Assembly: GCA_019239895.1 (NCBI GenBank)
Contig: JAFAZH010000048.1
Coordinates: 116,735-180,734, forward strand
Direction of reading: 5' to 3'
DNA length: 64,000 bases
DNA from: Abditibacteriaceae bacterium
GTDB taxonomy: Bacteria; Armatimonadota; Abditibacteriia; Abditibacteriales; Abditibacteriaceae
Shown: piece by piece, positions 8,438 through 18,297 of the stretch
Numbering within the stretch: position 1 is the stretch's first letter
How the letters are laid out: each line of letters starts with the position of its first letter
Made by a program: the position numbers and the translations under genes
The notes under the pieces: model-generated
The model's database searches: none
What the model was told of the DNA's origin: nothing
Seen by the model: the letters and a program-made list of their open reading frames with translations, nothing else

Positions 8438-11329
8438 TCACCGCCCTGTGCTAATGACTTTGCGCGCTTTACTGCCGTCGGGGGGAGAGAGGATGCCATC
8501 GCGCTCTAATTGATCTACGATGCGGCCAGCGCGGGGATAACCAATCTCAAACTTGCGCTGAATCATGCTGGCGCTCATTTCGTTGTTGCGTAGCACAAAT
8601 TCTCGAATAGATTCATAGAGGTCATCCCGCTTTTCTTCGGCGATGCTGTCATCGTCATCATCCCCGCCTGGCCCATCATCCATTTCGTTCAAATCGAGGC
8701 CGTATTCAATTGGCTCATCATCGTCGGCATAGTGGTTTTTGACCACTTCCACAATCCGATTGACTTCTTCTTCGCTGAGATAAGCGCCCTGAATGCGCGT
8801 AGATTTGCCGCCGTTATTGCTGTCAAAGAGCATGTCGCCAGAGCCAATCAGTCGCTCCGCACCAACCGCGTCCAAAATAGTGCGCGAATCTACCTGGCTG
8901 GCGACGGCAAAGGCGATGCGCGCCGGGATGTTGGCTTTAATGACGCCCGTAATGACGTTGACCGATGGCCGCTGGGTGGCGACGATGAGGTGAATGCCCG
9001 TGGCACGAGCTAACTGGGCAAGGCGGCAGATGAGCTTTTCAAATTCCGCGGCGGCGGTCATCATCAAGTCGGCTAACTCGTCAATGACAATCACAATATA
9101 AGGCAGCGGTGCTTCGTCTTCCTGAAGTTTGGCATTATAACTGGCAATGTTGCGCACACCCCGTTCGGCGAAACGCTTATAACGCCGATCCATCTCAACA
9201 ATCGCGCCACGCAATGCCTTGACTGCATCTTTAGGCTCGACTACGACGGGATGATAGAGATGCTTGATGTCCCGATAAAGCGTTAACTCGACCCGCTTGG
9301 GGTCAATCAGGGAAAACTTGACTTCTTCGGGTGTGGCGCGCACCAGAATGGAAGTGATAATTGAGTTCAAACACACCGATTTGCCAGAATTGGTCGCGCC
9401 TGCGATCAGCAAGTGCGGCATTTTGGTTAAATCGGCCCACTTAGGCTGGCCTGCGATGTCTTTGCCCAGGACAAACGAGAGCTTGGATGGCCCGGCTAAA
9501 AACTCTGGCAATTCCAGGACATCGCGCAGGCGCACCAGGTGGACACGCTTATTCGGCACTTCGATACCAACCACGTTCTTACCGGGCACGGGCGCTTCAA
9601 TACGCACCGCTATGGCGGAGAGGGCACGGGCAATATCACGGTCTAAATTGGCAATCGCCGCCACCCGCACGCCGGGCGCAGGCTGCACCTCGTAGCGCGT
9701 AATCACCGGGCCACGCTTCACGTCCGTCACTCGCGCATCAATTTTGAAGGAGGCGAGCGTTTCCTGCACACTCTGCACGCCACGTTGGATGTCGTCCTCA
9801 ACGCCGACCACATCCGGGGCTAAGGGTGGGTCAAGTGCCCGCACTGCTGGGTCGAAGTATTCCGGCATGGGAGGGCCATCGCCAAAGCTGCGGCGGGCTT
9901 GCTGTGGCCGCTGCTTCTTCGGGCTGGCACCTTTGCTGGCAGTGGCCAGAGCCTGGGCCTCTAAAGCTTCCACTGGAGTCAGTTCATCATCGGGAGCATT
10001 AATGGGGACACTGGTCTGATTCTCCTCTGGCGGGGGTGTCGCCGCTAAAGATGGTACTGGCGGCATAGTGGGGCCAACTACCGATGGTGGCGGCGGAGTA
10101 TCCACAATCTCAATGCGCGGAGCTTCCGATTGCGGATTAGAGTTGCTCTCCGGCGTAGCCTGCTTACTTTTATTAAAGGGGATGGCTGCGGTGGGTTCGA
10201 CCTCAAGCTCTTCTTTTAGCACATTGTCCAAGGCCATAAAGGGTGAGCGGCGTGCGGGTTCGCCCATGACAGCCGGGTTGTCCCCGGCCCAGGCGTTGCC
10301 CTGCCAGACCCCATTGCGCTCGAAATCCTCACACAAGGAACCATTCTGCTGGCTCTCGCGTATTATCTCTGGGGGGAGGGAGCGAACTTTACGACGGTTA
10401 GTTGGCCGCGTCTCGGCTGGAGGCAGATAGCCAAAATCTTCTGGCTCTTCTTCCTCGCGTTGCAGCATCGCATCCAGGCTTTTCGGCACCTTGCGGGCGT
10501 TATGATGCAGGATGTTGCCTAATCCGCTTGCCAGTCGCCCTAAGGAGACTTCGGTAAAGAAGAGCAGCGCCACTATCGAAAAGGCCACGAGGGCGATAAT
10601 GGCGCCCACTTCGCCCAAGGCGCGACGCAGTGCCCACGCTATGGCAGCTCCGACATAGCCGCCATGCGAAAAAAGCACATCCGCACTGAGAAATTCCTGG
10701 TGCTTGGGCACAGTCAGATGCACCGCGGTTAAGAGGACCAGACATCCTACTAAAACACCCCGTCCGAAAGCGCGCAGATTGGTATGGTGCCGCCGCACAA
10801 TCAGCAGCAGACCCAGGGTACTCAGCAGAAGGGGAATAATCACTGCGCCGATGCCAAATGTCCAGCGCAGGGAGCCTACGGCGAATTCCGTCAACACTCC
10901 TTCGGCTCTGGGGCGCAGGGCATTATAGAGTAGCCAACCACCCATTGCCACAAAGAGGACGCCAATGACTTCAAAAGCCAGGGCACGCGGTGGATTTTTC
11001 GTCGGCAAGGGCAGCATAGGCTGGGCCGGGGCACGGTTGCCGCTGCGATTGGCACTGTTAACAGGACGGCGCGATGGCGCTTTGCGCGTCCCCAGTTCGC
11101 GCCCAAAGTCACGAGAACTGGCCGAAGAGAAAGTCGAAGTCGCGGGGAAGCCAGCCGCCCCTGACTCATCACTCTCCGCACTGATTAAGCGGCGGCGCAC
11201 CGAGCCATTCCCAGAGGTGCGGGCCGAGGTTGCTCGCCCGGAGATGCGTTCTGGCATCGGCTCCACGGGGGCTGCGGGGCCAGGAGGATCGAACTCTTCA
11301 GACTCTAAAGGTCTGGTGCGGCTGGGCAT
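8438..11329 (-). CDS. ftsK: DNA translocase FtsK/SpoIIIE
   Basis: 963 residues. A disordered N-terminal tail (about 1-110, rich in P/S/R) precedes four transmembrane helices (about 115-270), a long low-complexity linker (about 290-480), then the RecA-like motor: Walker A GATNSGKS around residues 644-651, Walker B PYIVIVIDELADLMM, and TQRPSVNVITG. The C-terminal winged-helix gamma domain (about 895-963, MIQRKFEIGYPRAGRIVDQLE) reads orientation sequences on DNA. It pumps chromosome ends through the division septum. GGGAG precedes the start by about 6 bp. It ends against the inverted repeat at 8286-8437. Confidence 0.97.
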   Translation of the reverse strand: MPSRTRPLESEEFDPPGPAAPVEPMPERISGRATSARTSGNGSVRRRLISAESDESGAAGFPATSTFSSASSRDFGRELGTRKAPSRRPVNSANRSGNRAPAQPMLPLPTKNPPRALAFEVIGVLFVAMGGWLLYNALRPRAEGVLTEFAVGSLRWTFGIGAVIIPLLLSTLGLLLIVRRHHTNLRAFGRGVLVGCLVLLTAVHLTVPKHQEFLSADVLFSHGGYVGAAIAWALRRALGEVGAIIALVAFSIVALLFFTEVSLGRLASGLGNILHHNARKVPKSLDAMLQREEEEPEDFGYLPPAETRPTNRRKVRSLPPEIIRESQQNGSLCEDFERNGVWQGNAWAGDNPAVMGEPARRSPFMALDNVLKEELEVEPTAAIPFNKSKQATPESNSNPQSEAPRIEIVDTPPPPSVVGPTMPPVPSLAATPPPEENQTSVPINAPDDELTPVEALEAQALATASKGASPKKQRPQQARRSFGDGPPMPEYFDPAVRALDPPLAPDVVGVEDDIQRGVQSVQETLASFKIDARVTDVKRGPVITRYEVQPAPGVRVAAIANLDRDIARALSAIAVRIEAPVPGKNVVGIEVPNKRVHLVRLRDVLELPEFLAGPSKLSFVLGKDIAGQPKWADLTKMPHLLIAGATNSGKSVCLNSIITSILVRATPEEVKFSLIDPKRVELTLYRDIKHLYHPVVVEPKDAVKALRGAIVEMDRRYKRFAERGVRNIASYNAKLQEDEAPLPYIVIVIDELADLMMTAAAEFEKLICRLAQLARATGIHLIVATQRPSVNVITGVIKANIPARIAFAVASQVDSRTILDAVGAERLIGSGDMLFDSNNGGKSTRIQGAYLSEEEVNRIVEVVKNHYADDDEPIEYGLDLNEMDDGPGGDDDDDSIAEEKRDDLYESIREFVLRNNEMSASMIQRKFEIGYPRAGRIVDQLERDGILSPPDGSKARKVISTGR

Positions 11330-11851
11330 TATCTACTCCCGTGGGCTTTGAAATTAGGATGATGAATGAGTGCGTACGCTACAATAATGAGAGAGGCCCA
11401 AAATGATTGTAACCCCGTGCCGCGTTTGTGGCAAACTCTGTCTATACAACCCATTTACCGATTATCGTAAGTTTTGAGGCTGTGGAGCTTGATTGCGGGC
11501 TTGGGCTGGCTATTGAAAGCTATCCTTTAATAACCTGTATAACAGTCACCATTTGCGGTAGAATACCCATTGTACATAAAAACTGCTAAAATATATAACT
11601 GCTATTAGCTGCCGTGACGCCATTGCTCATGCTGCTAAGGGAGTTTAAGCCGCTCACTGCAATTTACTTTCATTGCGAAGACTTTAAATTCTCGACTTTA
11701 AACGACTGCTCTTTACGACGAAGCCGGACTGCATCAGAATTGAATTTATTTTGGAGCCGTCGAATTTTTGATATTGTAGCCGCCGTATATTCCAATAGCG
11801 GGGAATACCGCTAAGCCAGTATGGGGAGAAGGGCCAATATGAGGTGCAACT
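11330..11851. other. Intergenic region upstream of pilB
   Basis: 522 bp between divergent ftsK and pilB. It should hold both promoters. It is AT-rich from 11510 to 11600. A short frame at 11403-11477 would encode 24 residues with CRVCGK and a later Cys, but it has no relative I recognise. A longer frame at 11614-11814 lacks a ribosome binding site and looks like chance. A small hairpin TAGCGG/CCGCTA lies near 11798-11815. Confidence 0.45.
11513..11543 (+). promoter_or_regulatory. Candidate sigma-70-like promoter for the pil locus
   Basis: TTGAAA at 11513-11518 and TATAAC at 11538-11543, spaced 19 bp. The spacing is long and the assignment weak; it is the best pair I could find in the region. 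Confidence 0.25.
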
Positions 11852-13675
11852 ATGTCTGTAACCGCTAAAAAGAATCTAATTCAACTCCTGGGCGAACAAC
11901 GTAAGATCACGCGCGAGCAGGCGCAAGAAGCGATGAATCGCAAGCGTGACACCACGGATTCCTGGGAGCAAATCTTCCTGGACATGGGTGTAGATGAAGA
12001 TGACATCTACAAAGCCAAGGCCGAGGCTGATGGCGTGACCTATCTCGACTTAGAGCACGAAAAGCCGGACGAAAAAGTCCTGGCAGTGGTGCCAGACGAG
12101 ATGAAGGATCGCTACAAGGCGGTGCCAGTTAAGCAGGAAGGCAAGCGTCTCACCGTCGCTATGGCCAACCCCAAAGATGTCTTCGCCCTCGACGAAATCC
12201 GCATGAAGACCGGGTTGGATGTGCGTGCCGTACTCTGTTCTCCCTCGCAGATTGAGGCCTTCAAGAATGGTAGCAATGGTAACGGCAACGGCGCGACAGC
12301 CATTGATGGCGAAACCGGCGACCTTAACGAAGACATTACCGAAATGCTGGACATGCTCAAGCCCGTTGAAGACATGACCAGCGGCAAGAAAAAGAAACGC
12401 GAGAGCGAAAGCCAGGCCGCCCGTGAAGGCGCGGAATCGGCCAAAGATGACGCCGATACGGAATTAATGCCCGGCGACATCGCCGGTAGCGCGCAGGCCG
12501 CCGACGAAGCGCCCATTATCCGCATTGTGAACACAGTGCTGATGTATGCCATTAAGGATGGCGCGAGTGACATCCACATCGAGCCACAGCGCAAACAAGT
12601 CCGCATCCGTTACCGCATTGACGGCGTGCTGCACGAACAGATGAAAGTGCCCCAGCACATCCTGGCCCCTATGGTCTCGCGTATTAAGATCATGAGTTCC
12701 ATGAACATCGCTGAGCGTCGTATTCCCCAGGACGGGCGTATCCATATCAGTATGCAGGGCAAAGACTTCGACTTGCGCGTTAGTACCCTGCCCACCGCCT
12801 TTGGCGAAAAAGTCGTTATGCGTATCCTGGACAAAGCCTCGGTGCTCATCGGTCTGGATAACTTAGGTCTGTATCCCGAAACACAGGCGGGCGTCTTAGA
12901 AATCTGCCATCAGCCCAACGGCATGTTCTTCGTGTGCGGCCCGACTGGTTCCGGCAAAACGACTACGCTTTATTCCGTCATGAACGTGATTAACAGCGTA
13001 GAAAAGAACCTGATGACAGTGGAAGACCCCGTTGAATACCAGTTGCCAGGGCTTTCTCAGGTGCATGTAAACCGCAAAGCTGGTTTAAGCTTCGCCACCG
13101 CCTTGCGCGCCTTCTTGCGCCAAGACCCCGACATTATCATGGTGGGAGAGACCCGTGACTTAGAAACCGCCGAAATCGCGGTGCAAGCCGCTCTGACGGG
13201 CCACCTTGTGCTTTCCACGATCCACACCAACGATGCGCCTTCCACCGCCACCCGTTTAAGTGATATGGGCGTGGAGCCGTTCTTAATTTCGGCCTCCTTG
13301 GTGGGAGCCTTGGCGCAACGCCTGGCCCGTCGCATTTGCTCCAACTGTAAGGAAGAGTATGTGCCATCCCGCGAGCAGTTGCTGCTGTTTGGCCATGATC
13401 CGCGCCAGCATCCTGATGCCAAATTCTACCGGGGACGAGGCTGCGATAAGTGCCGTCAAACCGGCTTCAAGGGCCGTATGGGCATCTTTGAGCTAATGCG
13501 GATTACGGAAGAAATCGCCGAAATGATTGTGCGCCGCGCTCCCCTGGCGGAATTAAAAGAAGCTGCCCGCGCCAGTGGTATGCACACCCTGCAAGAAGAT
13601 GGCTTCCGCAAAGTCCTGGATGGCATGACCACAGTGGAAGAAGTGCGCCGCGTGGTGTTCACTGGCGGACACTAA
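11852..13675 (+). CDS. pilB: Type IV pilus assembly ATPase PilB (GspE family)
   Basis: 607 residues. Residues about 1-150 are the GspE N-terminal domain. A variable charged linker with an N/G run follows (about 140-215), then the secretion-ATPase core: DGASDIHIEPQ, Walker A GPTGSGKT at about 363-370, Asp box MTVEDPVEYQLPG, Walker B DPDIIMVGETRD and the His box HLVLSTIHTNDA. A four-cysteine zinc site (CSNCKE... CDKCRQTGFKGR, about 497-540) marks PilB/GspE rather than PilT. It drives pilus extension at the inner membrane. GAGGTG lies 5-6 bp before ATG 11852. First gene of the pilB-pilT-pilC-pilD series. Confidence 0.96.
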   Translation: MSVTAKKNLIQLLGEQRKITREQAQEAMNRKRDTTDSWEQIFLDMGVDEDDIYKAKAEADGVTYLDLEHEKPDEKVLAVVPDEMKDRYKAVPVKQEGKRLTVAMANPKDVFALDEIRMKTGLDVRAVLCSPSQIEAFKNGSNGNGNGATAIDGETGDLNEDITEMLDMLKPVEDMTSGKKKKRESESQAAREGAESAKDDADTELMPGDIAGSAQAADEAPIIRIVNTVLMYAIKDGASDIHIEPQRKQVRIRYRIDGVLHEQMKVPQHILAPMVSRIKIMSSMNIAERRIPQDGRIHISMQGKDFDLRVSTLPTAFGEKVVMRILDKASVLIGLDNLGLYPETQAGVLEICHQPNGMFFVCGPTGSGKTTTLYSVMNVINSVEKNLMTVEDPVEYQLPGLSQVHVNRKAGLSFATALRAFLRQDPDIIMVGETRDLETAEIAVQAALTGHLVLSTIHTNDAPSTATRLSDMGVEPFLISASLVGALAQRLARRICSNCKEEYVPSREQLLLFGHDPRQHPDAKFYRGRGCDKCRQTGFKGRMGIFELMRITEEIAEMIVRRAPLAELKEAARASGMHTLQEDGFRKVLDGMTTVEEVRRVVFTGGH

Positions 13676-13713
13676 CAGTGCGGAGTTGCGAGTGCGAAGT
13701 GCGGAATTTTAAT

Positions 13714-13776
13714 CGCAGAGGCGCAGAGTTCGCTAAGAGATAAATTATGGCTCTTAGCGAACTCTGCGCCTCTGCG
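13714..13776. repeat. Perfect 26-bp inverted repeat between pilB and pilT
   Basis: Arms CGCAGAGGCGCAGAGTTCGC + TAAGAG and their exact complement, with an 11-base AT-rich loop. As RNA this is a very stable stem. It could end or stabilise the pilB message. It is unrelated in sequence to the other repeats in the window. Confidence 0.85.
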
Positions 13777-13859
13777 TTGCATCCAATAACGTTATAGATT
13801 CAAGTTGGTAGTGCTGCTGGTCTTAGTTTTAGCTGGTGGCACTGAATTCGAGGTAGAGT

Positions 13860-15245
13860 ATGGATCAGAATCCTATGAACAATGGTCGTCGGCAAGCTGT
13901 TATGCCGACGGAAATGGCAGGAGCCGCCGCGCCCCAACAGGCTGGTGTCCCTGGTGGACGCCCTACTGCGGTGGTGCCGGGGCAGGTGCCAGCAGGCGGA
14001 CGCCCAATGGCAGTCGCTCCAGGCATGGCTCCTCCTAATGGCACCTTGCCACCAAACGCTAACGGAACGGCCTTTCCATCGCCCAATGGGGGCAGCCCGG
14101 AAGTGGGAGGCACCGTCGAAGTCGAAGAAAAGAAGTCCTTAGACGAGGTTTATTTAGATGAACTGCTCGGTAGGGTGTGGGAAAGCGGAGCCAGCGACTT
14201 GCATCTGGCCGTTGGTCGCCCCCCTTGCGTGCGATTACACGGTAAAATCCGCGAACTAAACGATTATGAAATTTTTCGACCCTCTGTCGTGCAGCGCATG
14301 ATGTATGACATCCTCTCGGATGAACAGATTCAACGCTTTGAAAACGACTGGGAACTGGACTTTGCCTACTCCGCGCAGTATATCGCCCGCTTCCGTGTCA
14401 ATGTCTACCGCGACCGGGGGAATATCGCTGCTGCCTTGCGCGTCATTCCCAGTCAGATTCCATCGGCGGAAAAATTGGGTATTCCTCCCGTCATTATGGA
14501 CTTAGCCCATCGTCCGCGCGGCCTAATGCTGGTTACAGGCCCAACCGGTTCCGGGAAATCCACTACGCTGGCCGCCGTCATTGACCGCATTAACCAGACG
14601 CGCGATGAGCATATCATCACCATTGAAGACCCGATTGAATTCCTGCACGAGCACAAAAAGTGCATTGTCAACCAGCGCGAAGTCGGGGCCGATACCCGCG
14701 CCTTTGCAAATGCGTTACGCGCCTCCTTGCGCGAAGACCCAGATGTTATCCTGGTCGGTGAAATGCGTGATAACGAAACGATTCACTTAGCCATCTCCGC
14801 CGCTGAAACGGGTCACTTAGTGTTTGGCACCCTGCACACCAACTCGGCAGCGGAATCCATTGATCGTATGGTTGGCGTGTTTCCGTCCGAACAGCAAGAG
14901 CAAATCCGCACGCAGTTGTCCAACTCGCTGGTCGCCATTGTCTCCCAGCAGTTGCTCCCCAAAGTCGGCGGCGGGCGCATTGGCGCGGTGGAAGTCATGA
15001 TCGCTAACTCGGCTATTCGCAACCTGGTGCGTGAAAATAAGGCCCACCAGATGACTTCGATTATTCAGACGCAGGGCGGCATAGGAATGCAGACAATGGA
15101 TCAAGCCCTGCGCGACCTTTATCATAAGGGTTTAATCACCTATGATGATGCGATGGCCCGTGCCCATAATGCGGCTGAACTTGAAGTTATGATGCTCAAC
15201 CGTGAAGGTGGCATGGAGGGCATGGGCGGAATGCCGGGGCGGTAA
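13860..15245 (+). CDS. pilT: Type IV pilus retraction ATPase PilT
   Basis: 461 residues, longer than the usual 345-370 because of a Pro/Gly/Ala-rich N-terminal extension of about 85 residues that looks disordered. The core begins near SLDEVYLDELLGRVWESGASDLHL. Walker A GPTGSGKS is at about 226-233, then IEDPIEFLHEHKKCIVNQREVG, REDPDVILVGEMRD, and the PilT signature AAETGHLVFGTLHTNSA. There is no zinc tetracysteine, as expected for PilT. It depolymerises the pilus for twitching. GAGG is 9 bp upstream of ATG 13860. Stop TAA is immediately followed by a long inverted repeat before pilC. Confidence 0.95.
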   Translation: MDQNPMNNGRRQAVMPTEMAGAAAPQQAGVPGGRPTAVVPGQVPAGGRPMAVAPGMAPPNGTLPPNANGTAFPSPNGGSPEVGGTVEVEEKKSLDEVYLDELLGRVWESGASDLHLAVGRPPCVRLHGKIRELNDYEIFRPSVVQRMMYDILSDEQIQRFENDWELDFAYSAQYIARFRVNVYRDRGNIAAALRVIPSQIPSAEKLGIPPVIMDLAHRPRGLMLVTGPTGSGKSTTLAAVIDRINQTRDEHIITIEDPIEFLHEHKKCIVNQREVGADTRAFANALRASLREDPDVILVGEMRDNETIHLAISAAETGHLVFGTLHTNSAAESIDRMVGVFPSEQQEQIRTQLSNSLVAIVSQQLLPKVGGGRIGAVEVMIANSAIRNLVRENKAHQMTSIIQTQGGIGMQTMDQALRDLYHKGLITYDDAMARAHNAAELEVMMLNREGGMEGMGGMPGR

Positions 15246-15431
15246 GCCGGGCATTGAAATACCCGGCGGGTTGGGTGCCCGCCAAACAGCATCAATATGC
15301 TGTGCTGTGGGCTGGAAGGCGGACAAGCCGCCAAGCGTCCTGCCGGACGCCACAAGGTTAGAATTATAGTTTGAGTCCGTCCGCGAGGACGGTTGGCTTT
15401 AGCCTTCCCGCCGGGTATTTCAATGCTCGGC
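15246..15431. repeat. Long inverted repeat, GCCGGGCATTGAAATACCCGGC family, copy 2
   Basis: Begins on the base after the pilT stop codon. Outer arms are the same as at 8286-8437 (GCCGGGCATTGAAATACCC / GGGTATTTCAATGCTCGGC), with inner parts CAGCATCAATATGCTG, GGCGGACAAGCCGCC and GTCCGCGAGGAC. It is placed inside an apparent operon (pilT-pilC), where such hairpins can set relative expression. Confidence 0.85.
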
Positions 15432-15560
15432 AGCCACAAACCGGCTGGAACGAAGTAAACCGTCGCACGTTTAGAGATTCACATCCAGCCAGCCGTATCT
15501 TACTTTCGCAGCAGCGAGTTTTAATCAGCCGTATTGAGTCCTGGGGACAAGGAGACGACG

Positions 15561-16799
15561 ATGCCAACTTTTGCCTACGTGGCCAAGGACAAAACCGGGA
15601 AGATTCACCGGGGGCGCGCCGAAGCCGACAACGAGAAGATGTTGCAGAAACGTCTTCAAGAGTCCGGCTACTGGGTAACGCAAGTTACCAAAGAGGGCGC
15701 GAACAAGAAGCGGAAAAATCCGTTTAACTTTATGGGCAAGGTGAAGCTCAATCACCTTTCCATCTTCTGCCGCCAGTTTGCCACTATGATTAACGCGGGT
15801 GTCAGCTTGGTGCGTTGCCTTTCGGTGTTGGAAGTGCAGACGACTAACAAACGTCTTAAAGAGACAATCCGCGATGTCCAGAACCGCGTCGAGGCGGGCG
15901 AAACTCTCTCCCGCGCTATGCAGCACCATAACAACATTTTCAACAACCTGTTTATCGGTCTGGTGCGCGCGGGCGAAGTCGGTGGTGTCTTAGATGAAAC
16001 CCTGGATCGCCTGGCTCAGTTCTTGGAAAGCGACCTGAAACTCAAACAGAAGATCAAGGCGGCTATGACCTACCCAGTCTTAGTTATGATCGTCGCCTTC
16101 CTGATTGTGACTGGTTTGGTGGTCTTTATCGTGCCGAAGTTCATAGAAATCTTTAAAGACTTCAAGGTGGAAATGCCGACCCCAACCGCGATCCTGATTG
16201 CTATCTCCAACTTCACCACTTCCAAACAAGGCGCGATTATTCTGGTTGGCGGCGGTTTTGGCTTGGTCTTTGCCTGGAAGAGTTTTATCCGCACCAAGTT
16301 CGGCAAGCGGCTCTTTGACAAATATAAGATGAAAGTGCCGATTTTCGGCAAACTGAGCCACAATATCGCTGTCGCCCGTTTCTCGCGCACCCTTTCCACC
16401 CTGCTCACCTCTGGTGTGCCGATTTTGCAGGCGATGGAAACTGTGGCGGGCGCGATTGACAACGAGACCTTTACTGAGACGATCATGAAGGCGCGTGCCC
16501 GCGTCCGTGAAGGCGATCCGATTGGCGAACCCCTCGAAAAGAGCGGCCTCTTCCCGCCAATGGTGGTGCAGATGATTACCATCGGTGAAGAAACCGGTGC
16601 CCTCGACCAGATGTTGGGCAAGGTGGCCGACTTCTACGAGGCCGAAGTCGAAACCCAGTTGCAATCCCTGGCGGCGGCCCTTGAACCGCTGATGATCGTG
16701 GCTTTAGGTTTCGTGGTCGGCTTTATCGTCATCGCCATGTTCATGCCATTAATCGCTATCGTATCGTCCCTCTCCAGTGGCGGCGGCGACGACAAGTAA
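15561..16799 (+). CDS. pilC: Type IV pilus inner-membrane platform protein PilC (GspF family)
   Basis: 412 residues from the ATG at 15561, chosen because AAGGAG lies 8 bp upstream and the protein then begins MPTFAYVAKD, the standard PilC start; an in-frame codon at 15534 is rejected. Two GspF domains (about 70-190 and 273-395) show FCRQFATMINAGVSLVRCL and RFSRTLSTLLTSGVPILQAM, each followed by membrane helices (TYPVLVMIVAFLIVTGLVVFIVPKF; LEPLMIVALGFVVGFIVIAMFMPL). It couples the PilB/PilT motors to the pilin pool. A strong hairpin follows. Confidence 0.95.
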   Translation: MPTFAYVAKDKTGKIHRGRAEADNEKMLQKRLQESGYWVTQVTKEGANKKRKNPFNFMGKVKLNHLSIFCRQFATMINAGVSLVRCLSVLEVQTTNKRLKETIRDVQNRVEAGETLSRAMQHHNNIFNNLFIGLVRAGEVGGVLDETLDRLAQFLESDLKLKQKIKAAMTYPVLVMIVAFLIVTGLVVFIVPKFIEIFKDFKVEMPTPTAILIAISNFTTSKQGAIILVGGGFGLVFAWKSFIRTKFGKRLFDKYKMKVPIFGKLSHNIAVARFSRTLSTLLTSGVPILQAMETVAGAIDNETFTETIMKARARVREGDPIGEPLEKSGLFPPMVVQMITIGEETGALDQMLGKVADFYEAEVETQLQSLAAALEPLMIVALGFVVGFIVIAMFMPLIAIVSSLSSGGGDDK

Positions 16800-16850
16800 T
16801 GACTGTCAAGCGCATAACCCTGGAACCCAGACTCACTTAAACTCGCAACC

Positions 16851-16898
16851 ACAAAGGGGCAGAAGGCAGGCGCAACCCGCCACCTTCTGCCCCTTTGT
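16851..16898. terminator. Hairpin terminator after pilC
   Basis: ACAAAGGGGCAGAAGG and its complement CCTTCTGCCCCTTTGT form a stem of about 20 bp with a loop around CAACCC, 50 bp after the pilC stop. There is no long T-run after it on the + strand. Confidence 0.65.
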
Positions 16899-16950
16899 CT
16901 ATTCACCATAGAGAGGATAGCCTCAAGAATCCATCACCGCTAAACAGAAG

Positions 16951-17078
16951 AGTTTGTCATTCTGAGCAGAGCGAAGAATCTGGTAAGAGTATCTCTAGAG
17001 TTCCATTTTTAACATTCACAGCATTAAAGTCCCTAAAGACTACCAGCAGATTCTTCGCTGCGCTCAGAATGACAGACT
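16951..17078. repeat. Inverted repeat with GTCATTCTGAGC...GAAGAATCTG arms, copy 3 of the family
   Basis: Left arm AGTTTGTCATTCTGAGC..., right arm the inverse ending ...GAATGACAGACT, around a roughly 65-base AT-rich centre. The inner arm is related to the MITE copies at 2005 and 23250 and to 59545-59672, but the AGGACTT ends are absent. Confidence 0.75.
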
Positions 17079-17157
17079 ATGACTTTTAGGACAAAATTGG
17101 ATATTTGTTCTACTCTTTTGTAACTTTTGCACCTACTATCTACCACCTACCTGCATA

Positions 17158-18159
17158 ATGGTCTTATTCGTCCTCTTTATCCTCGGCATTCACATCGGTT
17201 CGTTTCTCAATGTTTGTATCTGGCGCTTGCCGCGTGGTGAGAGCGTGGTGCAGCCACCATCGCACTGCCCGAACTGTGACACGCGCTTGCATATGCTGGA
17301 TATGGTGCCATTGCTGTCGCAAGTGCTGCTGCGGGCGAGGTGTCGCTATTGCGGCACGAAAATCTCGTGGCGTTACTTTGGCATTGAGCTACTAACGGGC
17401 ATTCTGTTCGTTATGGTGGGGGCGCAACCGGGGAATATCGAGGGGAATTTACTCACCGGGGCGTGGGTAGGCGACCCGGTGCGACTCGTAGAGCAGCTTA
17501 TTGTAGTGTCTACCCTGGTGGTTATCTTCTGGATTGACTACAAAACCCACCTGATTCAGTTGGAAGCGGTTTTTCTTCTCGGTCTGGCAGGCGTGGCCCT
17601 GGATATGTGGCAGGTCTTCAAACAGGGCGGGCAACTCACCGGGGGTGCGCTCTTTGCCGGATCACCCTTGTTGCCCGCTCCCCTGCCCCAATCTTTACTG
17701 GCGATGGTCGTGACCGCTACAATTTTATGGATTCTGCGCGAGGGTTTTTCCTGGTATTATGGCAAGGAAGCCTTGGGCTTTGGCGATGTCATTCTGGTGG
17801 GGGCGATTGCCGCGAATTTAGGGTGGAACCCGACTATTCTCACATTCTTCTTTCTGTCCGTCGTAGTGGGAGCGATTGTCGGCGTTGGTCTTAAAATCCC
17901 TCGTGCCACCCGCACCTATCTGTGGGCCAAGGCACGGGCGCGACGGCATGGTAGCCGTAAATCTCTGGCCTGGCCGTTAGCACGCCATACATTTCGCAAA
18001 ACCATTCCCTTTGGGCCGATGTTAGCTGCTGGTGCCATTGTCGCTATGCTCTATGGGGGCCGCATCAATGAGGCGTATGTCAACTGGCTGAACCCGCCCC
18101 TGACGAATCAGAGCAGCATTTATCCAATGGGAGAAACGCCACCGGCCCCGCCACCTTAA
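17158..18159 (+). CDS. pilD: Type IV prepilin peptidase / N-methyltransferase PilD
   Basis: 333 residues, polytopic. The zinc-binding cytoplasmic loop is intact: Cys37-x2-Cys40 and Cys62-x2-Cys65. The two aspartates of the aspartic protease are Asp127 (FWIDYKTHLI) and Asp210 (ALGFGDVILVG, the GxGD-type motif). The first Asp motif reads IDYKTHLIQ where most family members have a proline after the isoleucine. It cleaves the leader of the four prepilins encoded just downstream and methylates their new N-terminus. The start ATG 17158 lacks a clear Shine-Dalgarno but fits the family (ILGIHIGSFLNVCIWRLPRGES). A tail of about 60 residues extends past the last core helices. Confidence 0.93.
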   Translation: MVLFVLFILGIHIGSFLNVCIWRLPRGESVVQPPSHCPNCDTRLHMLDMVPLLSQVLLRARCRYCGTKISWRYFGIELLTGILFVMVGAQPGNIEGNLLTGAWVGDPVRLVEQLIVVSTLVVIFWIDYKTHLIQLEAVFLLGLAGVALDMWQVFKQGGQLTGGALFAGSPLLPAPLPQSLLAMVVTATILWILREGFSWYYGKEALGFGDVILVGAIAANLGWNPTILTFFFLSVVVGAIVGVGLKIPRATRTYLWAKARARRHGSRKSLAWPLARHTFRKTIPFGPMLAAGAIVAMLYGGRINEAYVNWLNPPLTNQSSIYPMGETPPAPPP

Positions 18160-18186
18160 TGCGTTGGGCAAAACTCGTGCATACTA

Positions 18187-18297
18187 TGGGACGCAACGCC
18201 TGCGGCGACGCCAATTACATGCGCTAAAGGACGCAATTAAAACAAAATAGCGTTAAATTGCGCACGAAGTTAGCGTCGCCGCAGGCGTTGCGTCCCA
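18187..18297. repeat. Inverted repeat TGGGACGCAACGCCTGCGGCGACGC
   Basis: Arms of about 25 bp with near-perfect complementarity at both ends (TGGGACGCAACGCCTGCGGC and GCCGCAGGCGTTGCGTCCCA) around an AT-rich centre. It lies 27 bp after the pilD stop, before the prepilin cluster. Its sequence differs from the other repeats here. Confidence 0.85.

Noticed and set aside
11614..11814. 66-residue open frame upstream of pilB
   Set aside because: No ribosome binding site, composition unlike neighbouring genes, no recognisable motif; the region is better read as promoter DNA.
12112..12606. 164-residue frame on the - strand inside pilB
   Set aside because: Shadow of the pilB reading frame.
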